Shown here: one piece after another, positions 18,609-27,387 of the stretch
How the letters are laid out: each line of letters opens with the position of its first letter
Position numbering within the stretch: the first letter of the stretch is position 1
Assembly (NCBI RefSeq): GCF_006783905.1
Contig: NZ_VFPE01000002.1
Coordinates: 124,001 to 188,000 of the forward strand
Direction: 5' to 3'
Source: Microbacterium kyungheense
GTDB lineage: Bacteria; Actinomycetota; Actinomycetes; Actinomycetales; Microbacteriaceae
DNA length: 64,000 bases
Program-made: the position numbers and the translations under genes
Notes under the pieces: model-generated
Told to the model about the DNA's origin: nothing
Databases searched by the model: none
Seen by the model: only the letters and a program-made list of their open reading frames with translations

Positions 18609-18722
18609 ATGGATACCGTCGCGCTCGAACTGTTCTTCGTGGGCCTGCTCGGACTCGCATCGCTGTCGATCGTGTTCGTCTCCGTGGTGGTCGTCAAGAA
18701 CCTGTACCGCGGCCAGCGCTGA
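18609..18722 (+). CDS. 37-residue single-span membrane peptide
   Basis: ATG 18609 to TGA 18722 encodes 37 residues: a short N-terminus (MDTVALELFF), one hydrophobic helix rich in Leu, Ser and Val, and a basic end (KNLYRGQR). TAGACT (18596-18601), 7 nt before the ATG, is a good leaderless -10. The positive-inside end and the promoter support a real gene. Function unknown. Confidence 0.65.
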   Translation: MDTVALELFFVGLLGLASLSIVFVSVVVVKNLYRGQR

Positions 18723-18733
18723 CGGGTCGCGTC

Positions 18734-19336
18734 GTGCTCGAGATCCCGACCGACCTGCCTGCGGAGATCGTTCCGCTGTCGTGGCTCCTCGGCGTGTGGG
18801 AGGGCACCGGCGTCATCGACTACGGCGACCACGCCTACACCGGCGAGTTCACGCACCGGGTGAGCTTCAGCCATGACGGCGGCGACTACCTGAACTACTC
18901 GGCGGAGGCGTGGATCGACGATCCCGCCGACCCCGACAAGCGCACGCGCCTCGTCGCCGAACTCGGCTTCTGGCGTCTGGCGCGCACCGCGACCGACGCC
19001 GACGCGGGGCCGGGCCTGCTTCCGCCGCTCGCCCCGGTGGTCGCGCGCACCGCGGACGACATCGAGGCGTTGCGCAACGCCGACGGCGGATTCGACCTCG
19101 AGGTCGTGCTCGTGCACGCCGACGGCGTGAGCGAGCTCTACCTCGGCCAGATCAAGGGTCCGCGCATCGACATCGCCACCGACGCCGTCGTGCGGCCGGC
19201 GGGCGCCAAGGCGTACGCCGCGGCCACGCGCATGTACGGCCTCGTCGACAACCACCTGCTGTGGGCGTGGGACATCGCCGCGATGGGCTTCGAGCTCGGC
19301 GCCCACGCGTCGGCCCGTCTGGCCAAGGCCGACTGA
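18734..19336 (+). CDS. Nitrobindin-like (FABP/DUF1794) heme-binding beta-barrel protein
   Basis: 200 residues forming a ten-strand lipocalin-like barrel. The family signature GVWEGTGVIDYG (GxWxGxG) is near the start, and the C-terminal part includes TRMYGLVDNHLLWAWDIAAM, where the proximal His of nitrobindins lies. Such proteins bind ferric heme and convert peroxynitrite. It starts at GTG 18734, 11 nt after the small membrane peptide, and its stop overlaps the next start (TGATG), coupling it to ygfZ. Confidence 0.85.
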   Translation: MLEIPTDLPAEIVPLSWLLGVWEGTGVIDYGDHAYTGEFTHRVSFSHDGGDYLNYSAEAWIDDPADPDKRTRLVAELGFWRLARTATDADAGPGLLPPLAPVVARTADDIEALRNADGGFDLEVVLVHADGVSELYLGQIKGPRIDIATDAVVRPAGAKAYAAATRMYGLVDNHLLWAWDIAAMGFELGAHASARLAKAD

Positions 19337-20439
19337 TGGGCGACGTGTTCGCGGCCGTGCCGGGCGCCGTCGTCGACGAGACGGGTCTGCAGCACCTCGG
19401 CAACCCGCTGGCAGAGCAGCGGCGCCTGGCCGCCGGCACCGCTCTGGCGCCGCGCGCCGACCGGGCCGTCATCGCGGTGCCGGGGGAGGACCGCCTCACC
19501 TGGCTCGACTCGCTGTCGTCGCAGGCCCTGGCCCGCTTGCAGCCCGGCGTCGGCACCGAGCTGCTGATCCTCGATCCGCAGGGGCACGTCGAGCATGCGG
19601 CATCCGTCCTCGACGACGGTGAGACGACGTGGCTGATCGCCGACCGCGCCGATGTCGAGGGGCTGTACGACTGGCTGCGCAAGATGCGGTTCCGCCTGCG
19701 CGTGGATCCCCGCATCGCCGACGAGTTCGCCGTGATCGGCGGCACCGCCGGTGCGCTCGCGGGCGTGGCGCCCGCGTCGCCCGCGGGCCTGCCGCTCGTG
19801 TGGACGGACCCGTGGCCGGACGTCTCGCCCGGAGGCTGGGCGTATGCGCCGGTCGACCCGCATCCCGGCGCCGACCGCGACTGGTCCGAGGCGATCGTGA
19901 CGCGCGACGAAGAGGCCAGGATCGCGGATGCCGCCGCCCGCGGCGACCTGCAGCTCGCGGGGCTCGCGGCGGTCGACGCGCTCCGGGTGGCGGCATGGCG
20001 ACCGCGCTGGTCGGCCGATGTCGACGAGCGCGCGCTGCCGCACGAGCTGGACTGGCTGCGCACCGCGGTGCACCTCGACAAGGGGTGCTACCGCGGTCAG
20101 GAGACCATCGCCAAGGTGCACAACCTGGGTCACCCGCCTCGCCGTCTCGTGGCGCTGCAGCTCGACGGCTCGGGGAGCGTGCTGCCCGATCACGGCGCCG
20201 CCGTCCGTGTCGGCGACGACGAGGTCGGGGCCGTCACCTCGGCGGCCCTGCACTACGAAGAAGGACCCATCGCGCTCGCGATCGTGCGCCGCTCGACGCC
20301 GATCGACGCGGCGCTCACCGTCGAAACGGCAGACGGACCGGTCGCCGCAGCCCAGGAGGTCGTCGTGCCGCCTGACGCCGGACGCACGGCGAACGTGCCG
20401 CGCATCCCGCGGCTGGGGCGCCGCCAGGCGTCGCAGTAG
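19336..20439 (+). CDS. ygfZ: YgfZ/GcvT-family folate-dependent Fe-S cluster repair protein
   Basis: 367 residues with the GcvT-like fold and the diagnostic YgfZ motif KGCYRGQE (within VHLDKGCYRGQETIAKVHNL). It uses tetrahydrofolate to help assemble or repair iron-sulfur clusters such as those of MiaB. The ATG overlaps the upstream nitrobindin gene stop by one base. The pairing of a heme/peroxynitrite protein with a Fe-S repair protein suggests a shared role in oxidative or nitrosative stress; that link is inference. Confidence 0.88.
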   Translation: MGDVFAAVPGAVVDETGLQHLGNPLAEQRRLAAGTALAPRADRAVIAVPGEDRLTWLDSLSSQALARLQPGVGTELLILDPQGHVEHAASVLDDGETTWLIADRADVEGLYDWLRKMRFRLRVDPRIADEFAVIGGTAGALAGVAPASPAGLPLVWTDPWPDVSPGGWAYAPVDPHPGADRDWSEAIVTRDEEARIADAAARGDLQLAGLAAVDALRVAAWRPRWSADVDERALPHELDWLRTAVHLDKGCYRGQETIAKVHNLGHPPRRLVALQLDGSGSVLPDHGAAVRVGDDEVGAVTSAALHYEEGPIALAIVRRSTPIDAALTVETADGPVAAAQEVVVPPDAGRTANVPRIPRLGRRQASQ

Positions 20440-20446
20440 GAACGCC

Positions 20447-21559
20447 GTGAGCGGCGACGGCGCGACGGCCCCGATCACCCAGGCGCTGCCGACCGGGTGG
20501 CGCGCACGCCTCGACCTGCGTCCGCAGCTCGCCCGCGTGCGCGGGTCGGCGATCGCGATCGTGCAGATCGTCGTCGCGGCGACGGCGGCCTGGGCCTTCG
20601 CGCACTACGTGGTCGGGCATCCCGCGCCGCTGCTGGCGGCCACCGTCACCATCTCGAGCCTCGGGCTCGTACGCGATGCGCGGCCCCGCCGGGTGCTCGA
20701 GACGGTCGTCGGCATGCTCGTCGGCATCCTCGTCGCCGAGGGGTTCGTCGTCGTCGTCGGACCGGGGTGGTGGCAGCTCGCCCTGGCGCTCGCGGCGACG
20801 CTGTTCGTCGCACGCTTCCTCTCGCCCTACCCGCCGTTCGCGATCATGGCGGGGGTCCAGGCGTCGATCGTCATGTCGCTCCCGGCCTCGCAGCCGTTCT
20901 CGCGTCTCATCGACGGCATCATCGGCGGTGTCGCCGCGCTCGTCGTGACCGCCCTCATCCCACGCAACCCGCGTCGCGAAGAGGCGCGTGACGGGCACGC
21001 CGTGTTCGCGGCGGCCGATGACGCCGCGCGCACCGTCGTGCAGGCGCTGCGACGCGGTGACGCCCTGCGTGCGACGCGGGGGCTCGAGAAGGCCAGGGCG
21101 ATCGCGCCCCGCATCGACGAATGGCGGGCGTCGCTGGACTCCGGTCTCGCCGTGGCGGGCTTCTCGCCATGGCTGCGCCCCCAGCGCGCCGAGCTGCGAC
21201 GGCATCACGCCGTCCTGACCGCGATGGACTTCGCAACGCGCAATCTGCGCGTGGTCGCGCGTCGTGCCGTCTACCTGTGCGACGACGGCCGGCGCCGCCC
21301 CGTGCCCGCGGAGCTGCTTGCCGAGCTCATGCGGGCTGCGGGGCTCGTCGGCGACAGCCTGGACGACATCGCGATGCAGCCCGTCGCCCGTGAGGCGGTC
21401 AGGGCGGTGGCGGCGCGGCTCGATCCGGCGGCCATCCTGCCCGACGGCACGCAGAGCGAGCAGAACCTCGTGACGGCACTGCGTCCTCTGGCCGTCGACC
21501 TGCTGACAGCGACCGGTATGGCCGCGGACGAGGCGCGTGCGGTCCTGCCCCGGGTGTGA
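20447..21559 (+). CDS. FUSC-family membrane protein (aromatic acid exporter-like)
   Basis: 370 residues. Roughly six membrane helices lie in the first half (from VQIVVAATAAWAFAHYVVGH to IIGGVAALVVTALIP), followed by a cytoplasmic helical half. This is the FUSC/aromatic-acid-exporter (YccS/FusC/ALMT-like) layout, at half the length of the two-module E. coli forms. GTG 20447 has GGAA at a suitable distance. It is probably cotranscribed with ygfZ. The substrate is unknown. Confidence 0.8.
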   Translation: MSGDGATAPITQALPTGWRARLDLRPQLARVRGSAIAIVQIVVAATAAWAFAHYVVGHPAPLLAATVTISSLGLVRDARPRRVLETVVGMLVGILVAEGFVVVVGPGWWQLALALAATLFVARFLSPYPPFAIMAGVQASIVMSLPASQPFSRLIDGIIGGVAALVVTALIPRNPRREEARDGHAVFAAADDAARTVVQALRRGDALRATRGLEKARAIAPRIDEWRASLDSGLAVAGFSPWLRPQRAELRRHHAVLTAMDFATRNLRVVARRAVYLCDDGRRRPVPAELLAELMRAAGLVGDSLDDIAMQPVAREAVRAVAARLDPAAILPDGTQSEQNLVTALRPLAVDLLTATGMAADEARAVLPRV

Positions 21560-21567
21560 AGGGGGCG

Positions 21568-22386
21568 TCAGAGCGGAGCGACGGCGCTCCACGGCACCGT
21601 GACCTCGCCCAGGCGCCAGCGTGAGCGCTCCTGGAGCGGCCAGCCCGCGGCCTGCACGGCGGCCAGGGTCGTGCGCCACCGGTGCACCGGTCCGAACGGA
21701 GACACGCTCGCCGCGCGGTCCCATTCCGTGTCGAGCGCGGCGAGAAACGCATGCACGCGCTCACCGGGCACGTTGCGGTGGATCAGCGCCTTGGGCAGCC
21801 GCTCCGCGGCGATCGACGGATGCTCCAGCCCGGCGAGGCGCAGCGACACCGTGAGGGACTGCGGCGCGGCGTCGGGCGCGATCGCGACCCACGTGGCGAT
21901 GCGGCCGATCTCGTCGCACGTGCCCTCGACGAGCAGCCCGTCCGCGGCGAGCCTCGCCGCCACCGTCGCCCACGCCCGCGCAACGTCCGACTCGTCGTAC
22001 TGGCGCAGCACGTTCATCGCCCGCACGATCGCCGGGCGCCGGCCGCCGGGGACGGGCACCTCGAAGCCGCCGCGCGCGAACGACACCCGCGAACCCGCGG
22101 CGAACGGCGTCGTCCCTGCCCGCACCTGCTCCAGCTGGGCGCGCGCCCGGTCCACACGCGCCGGGTCGATCTCCAGGCCCAGCACTTCGACGTCGGGGCG
22201 CGCCCGCGACAAACGCGCGAAGAGCTCGAACGCGGTGACACCGCTCGCGCCGTACCCCAGGTCGACCACGAGCGGGTCTACCGCCCGTCGCAGCGCCGGG
22301 TGCCGTGCGATCCACCGGTCGATGCGGCGCAGCCGGTTGGTGCCGGTGGTGCCGCGCGTGATCTGCCCGACGGGTCCGCGCGCCAT
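21568..22386 (-). CDS. Class I SAM-dependent methyltransferase (predicted)
   Basis: 272 residues. The motif I region [17 protein letters not shown] is followed by the acidic SAM-ribose site [13 protein letters not shown], as in Rossmann methyltransferases. The N-terminus is [17 protein letters not shown]. The substrate is not evident; the DLGYG motif resembles those of proteins annotated only as methyltransferases in actinobacteria. ATG 22386 is preferred over GTG 22416 because CATCAT lies 6 nt upstream. It converges with the FUSC gene and diverges from gpm. Confidence 0.75.
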   Translation of the reverse strand: MARGPVGQITRGTTGTNRLRRIDRWIARHPALRRAVDPLVVDLGYGASGVTAFELFARLSRARPDVEVLGLEIDPARVDRARAQLEQVRAGTTPFAAGSRVSFARGGFEVPVPGGRRPAIVRAMNVLRQYDESDVARAWATVAARLAADGLLVEGTCDEIGRIATWVAIAPDAAPQSLTVSLRLAGLEHPSIAAERLPKALIHRNVPGERVHAFLAALDTEWDRAASVSPFGPVHRWRTTLAAVQAAGWPLQERSRWRLGEVTVPWSAVAPL

Positions 22387-22457
22387 CCCTCCATGATGCC
22401 AGGCGGGCGCCGTCACAGCTCCGGCGGCCGGACGGAGGCGCCGATAACATGGAACCC

Positions 22458-23207
22458 ATGACCGCGCCCTATACGCTCATCCTCCTTCGACACGGCCAGA
22501 GCGAGTGGAACAAGACCAACCAGTTCACCGGCTGGGTCGACGTCCGCCTCACCGAGCAGGGCAAGGCCGAGGCTCAGCGCGGCGGCGAGCTGCTGGCCGA
22601 GTCCGGCATCCTGCCCGACGTCCTGCACACCTCCGTGCTCAGCCGTGCCATCCAGACGGCGGACATCGCCCTCGATGCCGCCGACCGCCTCTGGATCCCG
22701 GTCAAGCGCTCGTGGCGCCTGAACGAGCGTCACTACGGCGCCCTCCAGGGCAAAGACAAGGCGCAGACGCTCGAGGAGTTCGGCAACGAGCAGTTCATGC
22801 TGTGGCGCCGGTCGTTCGACGTCCCGCCGCCCCCGCTTCCGGCCGACGACCAGTACAGCCAGGTCGGCGACCCGCGCTACGTGGGCATCGACGGCGAGGT
22901 GCCCGACACCGAGTCGCTCAAGATCGTCATCGACCGCATGCTGCCGTACTGGCACAGCGACATCGTCCCCGATCTGAAAGCCGGCAAGACGGTGCTCGTG
23001 ACCGCCCACGGCAACTCGCTGCGCGGACTCGTGAAGCACCTCGACGGCATCAGCGACGCCGACATCGCCGAGCTCAACATCCCGACCGGCATCCCGCTCG
23101 TGTACCGCCTCGACGAGGACCTGAAGCCCCTCGGCCCCGGCGAGTACCTCGACCCCGAGGCCGCCGCCGCCGGCGCCGCCGCGGTCGCGAACCAGGGCAA
23201 GGCCTGA
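22458..23207 (+). CDS. gpmA: 2,3-bisphosphoglycerate-dependent phosphoglycerate mutase
   Basis: 249 residues with the phosphohistidine motif [31 protein letters not shown] and [15 protein letters not shown]. It interconverts 3- and 2-phosphoglycerate in glycolysis. Two in-frame ATGs exist (22449 and 22458). The second is chosen because TAACAT (22445-22450) lies 7 nt before it, predicting a leaderless transcript that begins at this codon. A long stem-loop terminator follows. Confidence 0.96.
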   Translation: MTAPYTLILLRHGQSEWNKTNQFTGWVDVRLTEQGKAEAQRGGELLAESGILPDVLHTSVLSRAIQTADIALDAADRLWIPVKRSWRLNERHYGALQGKDKAQTLEEFGNEQFMLWRRSFDVPPPPLPADDQYSQVGDPRYVGIDGEVPDTESLKIVIDRMLPYWHSDIVPDLKAGKTVLVTAHGNSLRGLVKHLDGISDADIAELNIPTGIPLVYRLDEDLKPLGPGEYLDPEAAAAGAAAVANQGKA

Positions 23208-23217
23208 TCCGAGACAC

Positions 23218-23261
23218 AAGAGAAGAGTGGATGCCTCGTGCGAGGCATCCACTCTTCTCTT
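23218..23261. terminator. Bidirectional terminator between gpmA and phoU
   Basis: A 21-bp perfect inverted repeat (arms 23218-23238 and 23241-23261, loop of 2 nt) with A-rich and T-rich flanks that serve both strands. It separates two convergent genes. The stem contains the GGATGCC heptamer. Confidence 0.92.
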
Positions 23262-23289
23262 CGTCGTGGCGCCGACGGCGCCGCGCGTC

Positions 23290-23973
23290 CTACAGCTGAT
23301 CGGGCGACACGATCGTGATCGTGTCGGTGGTCGTGGTCCAGTCGCCGGTGGAGAGGTAGAGCACCTTCTTGGCGACGGAGACGGCGTGGTCGGCGAAGCG
23401 CTCGTGGTAGCGGCTGGCGAGCGTCGCGTCGACGGTCGCGGCCGCCTCGCCCTGCCAGCTGTCGCTGAGCACCTTCTCGAACACCGACAGGTGCAGCTCG
23501 TCGAGCCGGTCGTCGGCGTTGCGGATCGCCTCGATGAGCGCCTCGTCCTGCGTGCGCAGCAGCTCGGTGAGCTGACGAGCGACCTCGACGTCCAGTTCGC
23601 CCATCTTGAGGAAGGTGGACTTCAGGCCCTTCGGGATGGCGCGCTCGGGAAAGCGCATGCGGGTCAGCTGTGCGATGTGCTCGGCGATGTCGCCCATGCG
23701 CTCCAGCGACGCGCTCATCCGCAGTGCGCTCACGACGATGCGCAGATCGCGGGCGACCGGCTGCTGGCGGGCGAGGATCTCGATCGCCAGCTCGTCCAGC
23801 TCGACGGCCCGCTCGTCGATGACCGCGTCGTCCTCGATGACCTCCTCGGCCAGCGCCACGTCGCTCGTGCCGAAGGCCCGCGTCGCCTTGTCGATCGCCA
23901 CCGTGACGAGTTCGGCGATCTCGACGAGACGCCCCTGCACGTCCTCGAGGGACTGATGGAAGACTTCGCGCAT
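23290..23973 (-). CDS. phoU: Phosphate-signalling protein PhoU (PhoY)
   Basis: 227 residues, two PhoU three-helix repeats. The first has MREVFHQSLEDVQGRLVEIA and EVIEDDAVIDERAVELDELA, and the second repeats the pattern (SLERMGDIAEHIAQLTRMRF and below), with metal-binding acidic clusters. It links Pst transport to the SenX3/PhoR kinase and dampens the Pho response. It starts at ATG 23973 and is divergent from the kinase gene. Three 11-nt-spaced PHO-box units lie in the shared promoter region. Confidence 0.96.
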   Translation of the reverse strand: MREVFHQSLEDVQGRLVEIAELVTVAIDKATRAFGTSDVALAEEVIEDDAVIDERAVELDELAIEILARQQPVARDLRIVVSALRMSASLERMGDIAEHIAQLTRMRFPERAIPKGLKSTFLKMGELDVEVARQLTELLRTQDEALIEAIRNADDRLDELHLSVFEKVLSDSWQGEAAATVDATLASRYHERFADHAVSVAKKVLYLSTGDWTTTTDTITIVSPDQL

Positions 23974-24040
23974 TCCGATGCACCTTTCGTGGTTTTCGGG
24001 CAGGCGTCCGCCCGCGGCCCCGGCGATTCTCGCCAGAGAA

Positions 24041-24069
24041 GGTTAACGGACGGTGCCGCGTCGGTGAAC
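24041..24069 (-). promoter_or_regulatory. PHO box between phoU and senX3
   Basis: On the minus strand three units follow at 11-nt intervals: GTTCACC (24069-24063), CGGCACC (24058-24052) and GTTAACC (24047-24041). The outer two fit the PhoP repeat well and the middle one weakly. The site points toward phoU but could also affect senX3-regX3, allowing autoregulation as in Streptomyces phoU/phoRP. Confidence 0.7.
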
Positions 24070-24142
24070 ACTGCTGGGCGCTCCGCGCACCGTGGCCGCT
24101 CGCGGCGGATGGGCACCCGGACGTGCCCCTACGCTGGGAATC

Positions 24143-25405
24143 ATGGACTCCACGCAGCTCGCGCTGCTCGCCCTTCTCGTGGGGGTCATCGTCGGCGGAT
24201 CGATCGCCGCCGTCATCTTCGCCGCTTTCCGCGCGCGTGACCGCGCACGCGTCGAGATGTCCGCGGACGTTCCCGACGGCGTCCGCGAAGTGCTCCACGG
24301 CATGGACGACGCCGTCGTCGTCGTCGACTCGTCGTTCACCGTGCTCGCCGCCTCGGCCGCCGCTGCGCCGTTCGAGCTGATCGAGGGCGGGACGTTCCCG
24401 ACCGAGGAGCTGCGTGCGCTCGCGCGCCGCGTGCGAGCGAGCGGCTCGGCGGCAGGTCAGACGACCGCGACCGAGACCATGCGGCTGCGTCGCGGCGCGC
24501 TGCCCGCCGAACCCCGTCTCGTGGCCGTGCGCGCGACGCGCATCTCGCCGCGGCTCACCCTCCTCGTGCTGCGTGACATCACCGAGCGCGAGCGGGTGGA
24601 AGAGATGCGTCGCGACTTCGTCGCCAACACGAGCCACGAGCTGAAGACGCCGGTCGGGGCTGTGAGCCTGCTCGCCGAGGCGGTCGAGTCCGCCGCCGAC
24701 GACCCGCCGCAGGTGCGCATCTTCGCAGCGCGGCTCCAGGCCGAGGCGTCCCGCCTCGCCCTGCTCACGTCGCGCATCATGAACCTCTCACGCCTGCAGG
24801 CGTCCGATGAGCTGCCGCAGCGCGATGTGTCGATCGACGAGGTCGTCGCCTCGGCGCTGGACGCGCACGCGATCCAGGCCGACTCCGCCGGCGTGGAAGT
24901 GGTGCGCGGCGGCAGCCGCGGCCTGTATGTGCGCGGCGACGCGCAGGTGCTGAGCGAGGCGGTCGGCAACCTCGTCGCCAACGCGATCGCGTACTCGCCC
25001 CGGGGCTCGAGCGTGGGCGTGGGCGTCAAGGCGGTCGAGGGCGTCGTCGAGATCGCCGTGACCGACCGGGGGATCGGCATCGCCGAGGGCGAGCAGGATC
25101 GCGTGTTCGAGCGCTTCTACCGGGCAGATCCCGCACGGGCCCGCCGTACGGGCGGCAGCGGGCTCGGGCTGTCGATCGTGAAGCACGCGGTGCAGCGCCA
25201 CGGCGGCGAAGTGCGGCTATGGTCGCGTCCCGGGCGCGGCTCCACCTTCACGATCCGCCTGCCCGAGTCCGAGGCGCCCGCGGCCGAGCCCGTGCCCAAG
25301 CGCGGACGCAAGAAGAAGCGCCCCGCCACCCCGGCATCTGCCAAGCCCGCGGCCCCGGCTCCCACGCCGGCTGCCGAACCCGCTGCGAATGGAGAACCCG
25401 CATGA
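24143..25405 (+). CDS. senX3: Sensor histidine kinase SenX3/PhoR
   Basis: 420 residues. One N-terminal membrane helix (LLALLVGVIVGGSIAAVIFA) is followed by a short PAS-like domain, the phosphoacceptor H-box FVANTSHELKTPVGAVSLLA, the N-box LVANAIAYSP and G-boxes DRGIGIAEGEQ and GGSGLGLSIVKH. A Lys/Pro/Ala-rich tail ends the protein. It senses phosphate limitation through PhoU/Pst and phosphorylates RegX3. TACGCT (24130-24135), 7 nt before ATG 24143, indicates leaderless transcription. Its stop overlaps the regX3 start. Confidence 0.94.
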   Translation: MDSTQLALLALLVGVIVGGSIAAVIFAAFRARDRARVEMSADVPDGVREVLHGMDDAVVVVDSSFTVLAASAAAAPFELIEGGTFPTEELRALARRVRASGSAAGQTTATETMRLRRGALPAEPRLVAVRATRISPRLTLLVLRDITERERVEEMRRDFVANTSHELKTPVGAVSLLAEAVESAADDPPQVRIFAARLQAEASRLALLTSRIMNLSRLQASDELPQRDVSIDEVVASALDAHAIQADSAGVEVVRGGSRGLYVRGDAQVLSEAVGNLVANAIAYSPRGSSVGVGVKAVEGVVEIAVTDRGIGIAEGEQDRVFERFYRADPARARRTGGSGLGLSIVKHAVQRHGGEVRLWSRPGRGSTFTIRLPESEAPAAEPVPKRGRKKKRPATPASAKPAAPAPTPAAEPAANGEPA

Positions 25406-26085
25406 CCCGCGTCCTGATCGTCGAGGATGAGCCGGATCTCGCCGACCCGCTCGCCTACCTCCTGCGCCGCGAGGGGTACGAGGTCGAGATCGCCGAGGAC
25501 GGCCCTGCTGCTCTCACCGCCTTCCGCGACCGGGGAGCCGACATCGTGCTGCTCGACCTCATGCTGCCCGGGATGCCGGGCACCGAGGTCTGCCGTCAGA
25601 TCCGCACGACGTCTGCGGTGCCGATCATCATGCTCACCGCGAAGGACTCCGAGGTCGACATCGTGGTCGGACTCGAGCTCGGCGCCGACGACTACGTCAC
25701 GAAGCCCTACTCGGCGCGTGAGCTGCTGGCCCGCATGCGCGCGGTGCTGCGGCGCTTCTCGCAGATCGACGCGGACCTCGAGGACCGCGTCCTCGAGGGC
25801 GGGCGGGTCGTGCTTGACATCGATCGCCACACGGTCGCGGTCGACGGCGACGAGATCAACATGCCGCTGAAGGAATTCGAGCTGCTCGAGGTGCTGATGC
25901 GCAACGCGGGGCGTGTGCTCACGCGCGGACAGCTCATCGACCGGGTGTGGGGGAGCGACTACTTCGGCGACACCAAGACGCTCGACGTCCACATCAAGCG
26001 CATCCGCTCCCGCATCGAGCAGAACCCCGGCTCGCCCGAGATGCTCGTCACGGTCCGCGGACTCGGGTACCGCTTCGAGGGCTGA
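25402..26085 (+). CDS. regX3: Response regulator RegX3/PhoP
   Basis: 227 residues. The receiver domain has acidic residues DE at the start (VLIVEDEPDLADPLAYLL), phospho-Asp in VLLDLMLPGMPG, and Thr/Lys switch residues in MLTAKDSE and DDYVTKPYS. The OmpR winged helix includes PLKEFELLEVLMRNAGRVLT and YFGDTKTLDVHIKRIRSRI. It should bind PHO boxes such as those at pstS, ppk and phoU. The start ATG 25402 overlaps the senX3 TGA by four bases. Confidence 0.94.
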   Translation: MTRVLIVEDEPDLADPLAYLLRREGYEVEIAEDGPAALTAFRDRGADIVLLDLMLPGMPGTEVCRQIRTTSAVPIIMLTAKDSEVDIVVGLELGADDYVTKPYSARELLARMRAVLRRFSQIDADLEDRVLEGGRVVLDIDRHTVAVDGDEINMPLKEFELLEVLMRNAGRVLTRGQLIDRVWGSDYFGDTKTLDVHIKRIRSRIEQNPGSPEMLVTVRGLGYRFEG

Positions 26086-26090
26086 ACGCC

Positions 26091-26138
26091 GAACGACGGA
26101 GCGGGGCGCGTCATCAGACGCGCCCCGCTCCGCCGTTC
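26091..26138 (+). terminator. Terminator after regX3
   Basis: A 22-bp inverted repeat with one mismatch (26091-26112 against 26117-26138; core GGAGCGGGGCGCGTC / GACGCGCCCCGCTCC) with a 4-nt loop begins 5 nt after the regX3 stop. It lies between two convergent genes and may serve lpqE as well. Confidence 0.88.
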
Positions 26139-26185
26139 GCGAGGTGTGGATGCCGGCACCCGGCCGGCCCGCCACCCCGAAGGGA

Positions 26186-26653
26186 TCAGGGGGCTACAGC
26201 CGACAGGTAGTCGAGCGAGCCGTCGAGGATGGGCAGCGAGACCAGGGCGCCGTCACTGTCGCCGGACTGGAAGTAGGCGTCGACGTCCGTGCCGGGGAGA
26301 CCTTCGAAGTCCTCGATCTCGAGCGCTTCGTCCTCGTCGGAGCCGAGGCTGACCGTCGTGTTGGCGGGCACCCGCACCGTGAGCGTCGGGCCGCCCTCGC
26401 CGATCTCGACGTTCAGCGTGTGCGTGTCCTCGGTCTGGTTGACGATCGCGGCGACGAAGTTGCCGGCCGTGCCGTCCTCGTTGGCGACGATGAACGCGTT
26501 TCGCACCTCGAGCGGGCCGGAGTCGTGGACGTTGACGCCCTCGGCCGCCGAGTAGGGGATCGTGGTCGCCTGCGGCGAGATCATGCTGCAGCCGGTGGTC
26601 GAGAGCACGAGCGCGGCCCCGACGGCCAGCGACGCGATGAGGCGGCGGTTCAC
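26186..26653 (-). CDS. lpqE: LpqE-like lipoprotein
   Basis: 155 residues with a lipoprotein signal (VLSTTGCSMISPQA, Cys near 22). A beta-rich domain of the PCuAC/DUF461-like type follows (GPLEVRNAFIVANEDGTAGN, then PANTTVSLG). Position divergent to carD matches lpqE in mycobacteria. The function of LpqE is not settled; a metal or stress role is possible, but no Met/His copper motif is seen here. The start is GTG 26653 with GGGAGGA upstream; the long frame to 27340 is carD read backwards. Confidence 0.78.
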   Translation of the reverse strand: MNRRLIASLAVGAALVLSTTGCSMISPQATTIPYSAAEGVNVHDSGPLEVRNAFIVANEDGTAGNFVAAIVNQTEDTHTLNVEIGEGGPTLTVRVPANTTVSLGSDEDEALEIEDFEGLPGTDVDAYFQSGDSDGALVSLPILDGSLDYLSAVAP

Positions 26654-26815
26654 AGATCCTCCCAGGACGTGTCGGTACCCCGCCAGTCTAGGGGTTCGCG
26701 CCCGCGCGTGCTGAGCACGCCGACCCCCTCGGTGGCCCTCGCCCAGGCCGAGGGCGGAGAACCTTAGCGTATTTCTCCTGTGGTATCCTGGAGGTTGCCG
26801 AAAGGACATAACTCC

Positions 26816-27298
26816 ATGCTTTTTGAGGTTGGCGAGACGGTCGTCTACCCCCACCACGGGGCGGCAACGATCATCGAGGTCAAAGACCGGATCATCAAGG
26901 GCGAGACGAAGAAGTACCTGAAGCTCAACGTCACGCAGGGTGATCTCATCATCGAAGTACCCGCAGAGAACGTCGACCTGGTCGGGGTTCGCGACGTCAT
27001 CGGCAAGGAAGGCCTCGACAGGGTCTTCGAGGTGCTGCGCGCGCCCTTCACGGAAGAGCCTACGAACTGGTCCCGCCGGTACAAGGCCAACCTGGAGAAG
27101 CTCGCCTCCGGTGACGTCATCAAGGTCAGCGAGGTCGTGCGCGACCTGTGGCGCCGCGATCAGGATCGCGGCCTCTCGGCCGGTGAGAAGCGCATGCTGG
27201 CCAAGGCCAAGCAGATCCTCATCTCCGAGCTGGCGCTCGCTGAGAAGACCGACGAGGAGCAGGCCAGCGTGATCCTCGACGAGGTTCTCGCAAGCTGA
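26816..27298 (+). CDS. carD: CarD-family RNA polymerase-binding regulator
   Basis: 160 residues. The N-terminal RNA-polymerase-interacting Tudor-like domain ([20 protein letters not shown]) and the helical DNA-binding C-terminus ([20 protein letters not shown]) are intact. CarD stabilises open promoter complexes, notably at rRNA promoters, and is usually essential in actinobacteria. ATG 26816 is preceded by AAAGGA; a -10-like TATCCT is at 26784-26789, so this gene has a leader, unlike many in the window. Confidence 0.96.
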   Translation: MLFEVGETVVYPHHGAATIIEVKDRIIKGETKKYLKLNVTQGDLIIEVPAENVDLVGVRDVIGKEGLDRVFEVLRAPFTEEPTNWSRRYKANLEKLASGDVIKVSEVVRDLWRRDQDRGLSAGEKRMLAKAKQILISELALAEKTDEEQASVILDEVLAS

Positions 27299-27307
27299 GA
27301 CTTCTGG

Positions 27308-27336
27308 AACGGCGCTCCCGGCAGGGGGGCGCCGTT
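27308..27336 (+). terminator. Terminator after carD
   Basis: AACGGCGCTCCC pairs with GGGGGCGCCGTT (one wobble pair) across a 5-nt loop, and TT follows. It lies 9 nt after the carD stop and separates carD from ispDF. Confidence 0.82.
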
Positions 27337-27387
27337 TCACTGTGTCCGGGCGCAGGGGCAGGCGGCGGCTCGCGGTAGCGTGAACGG

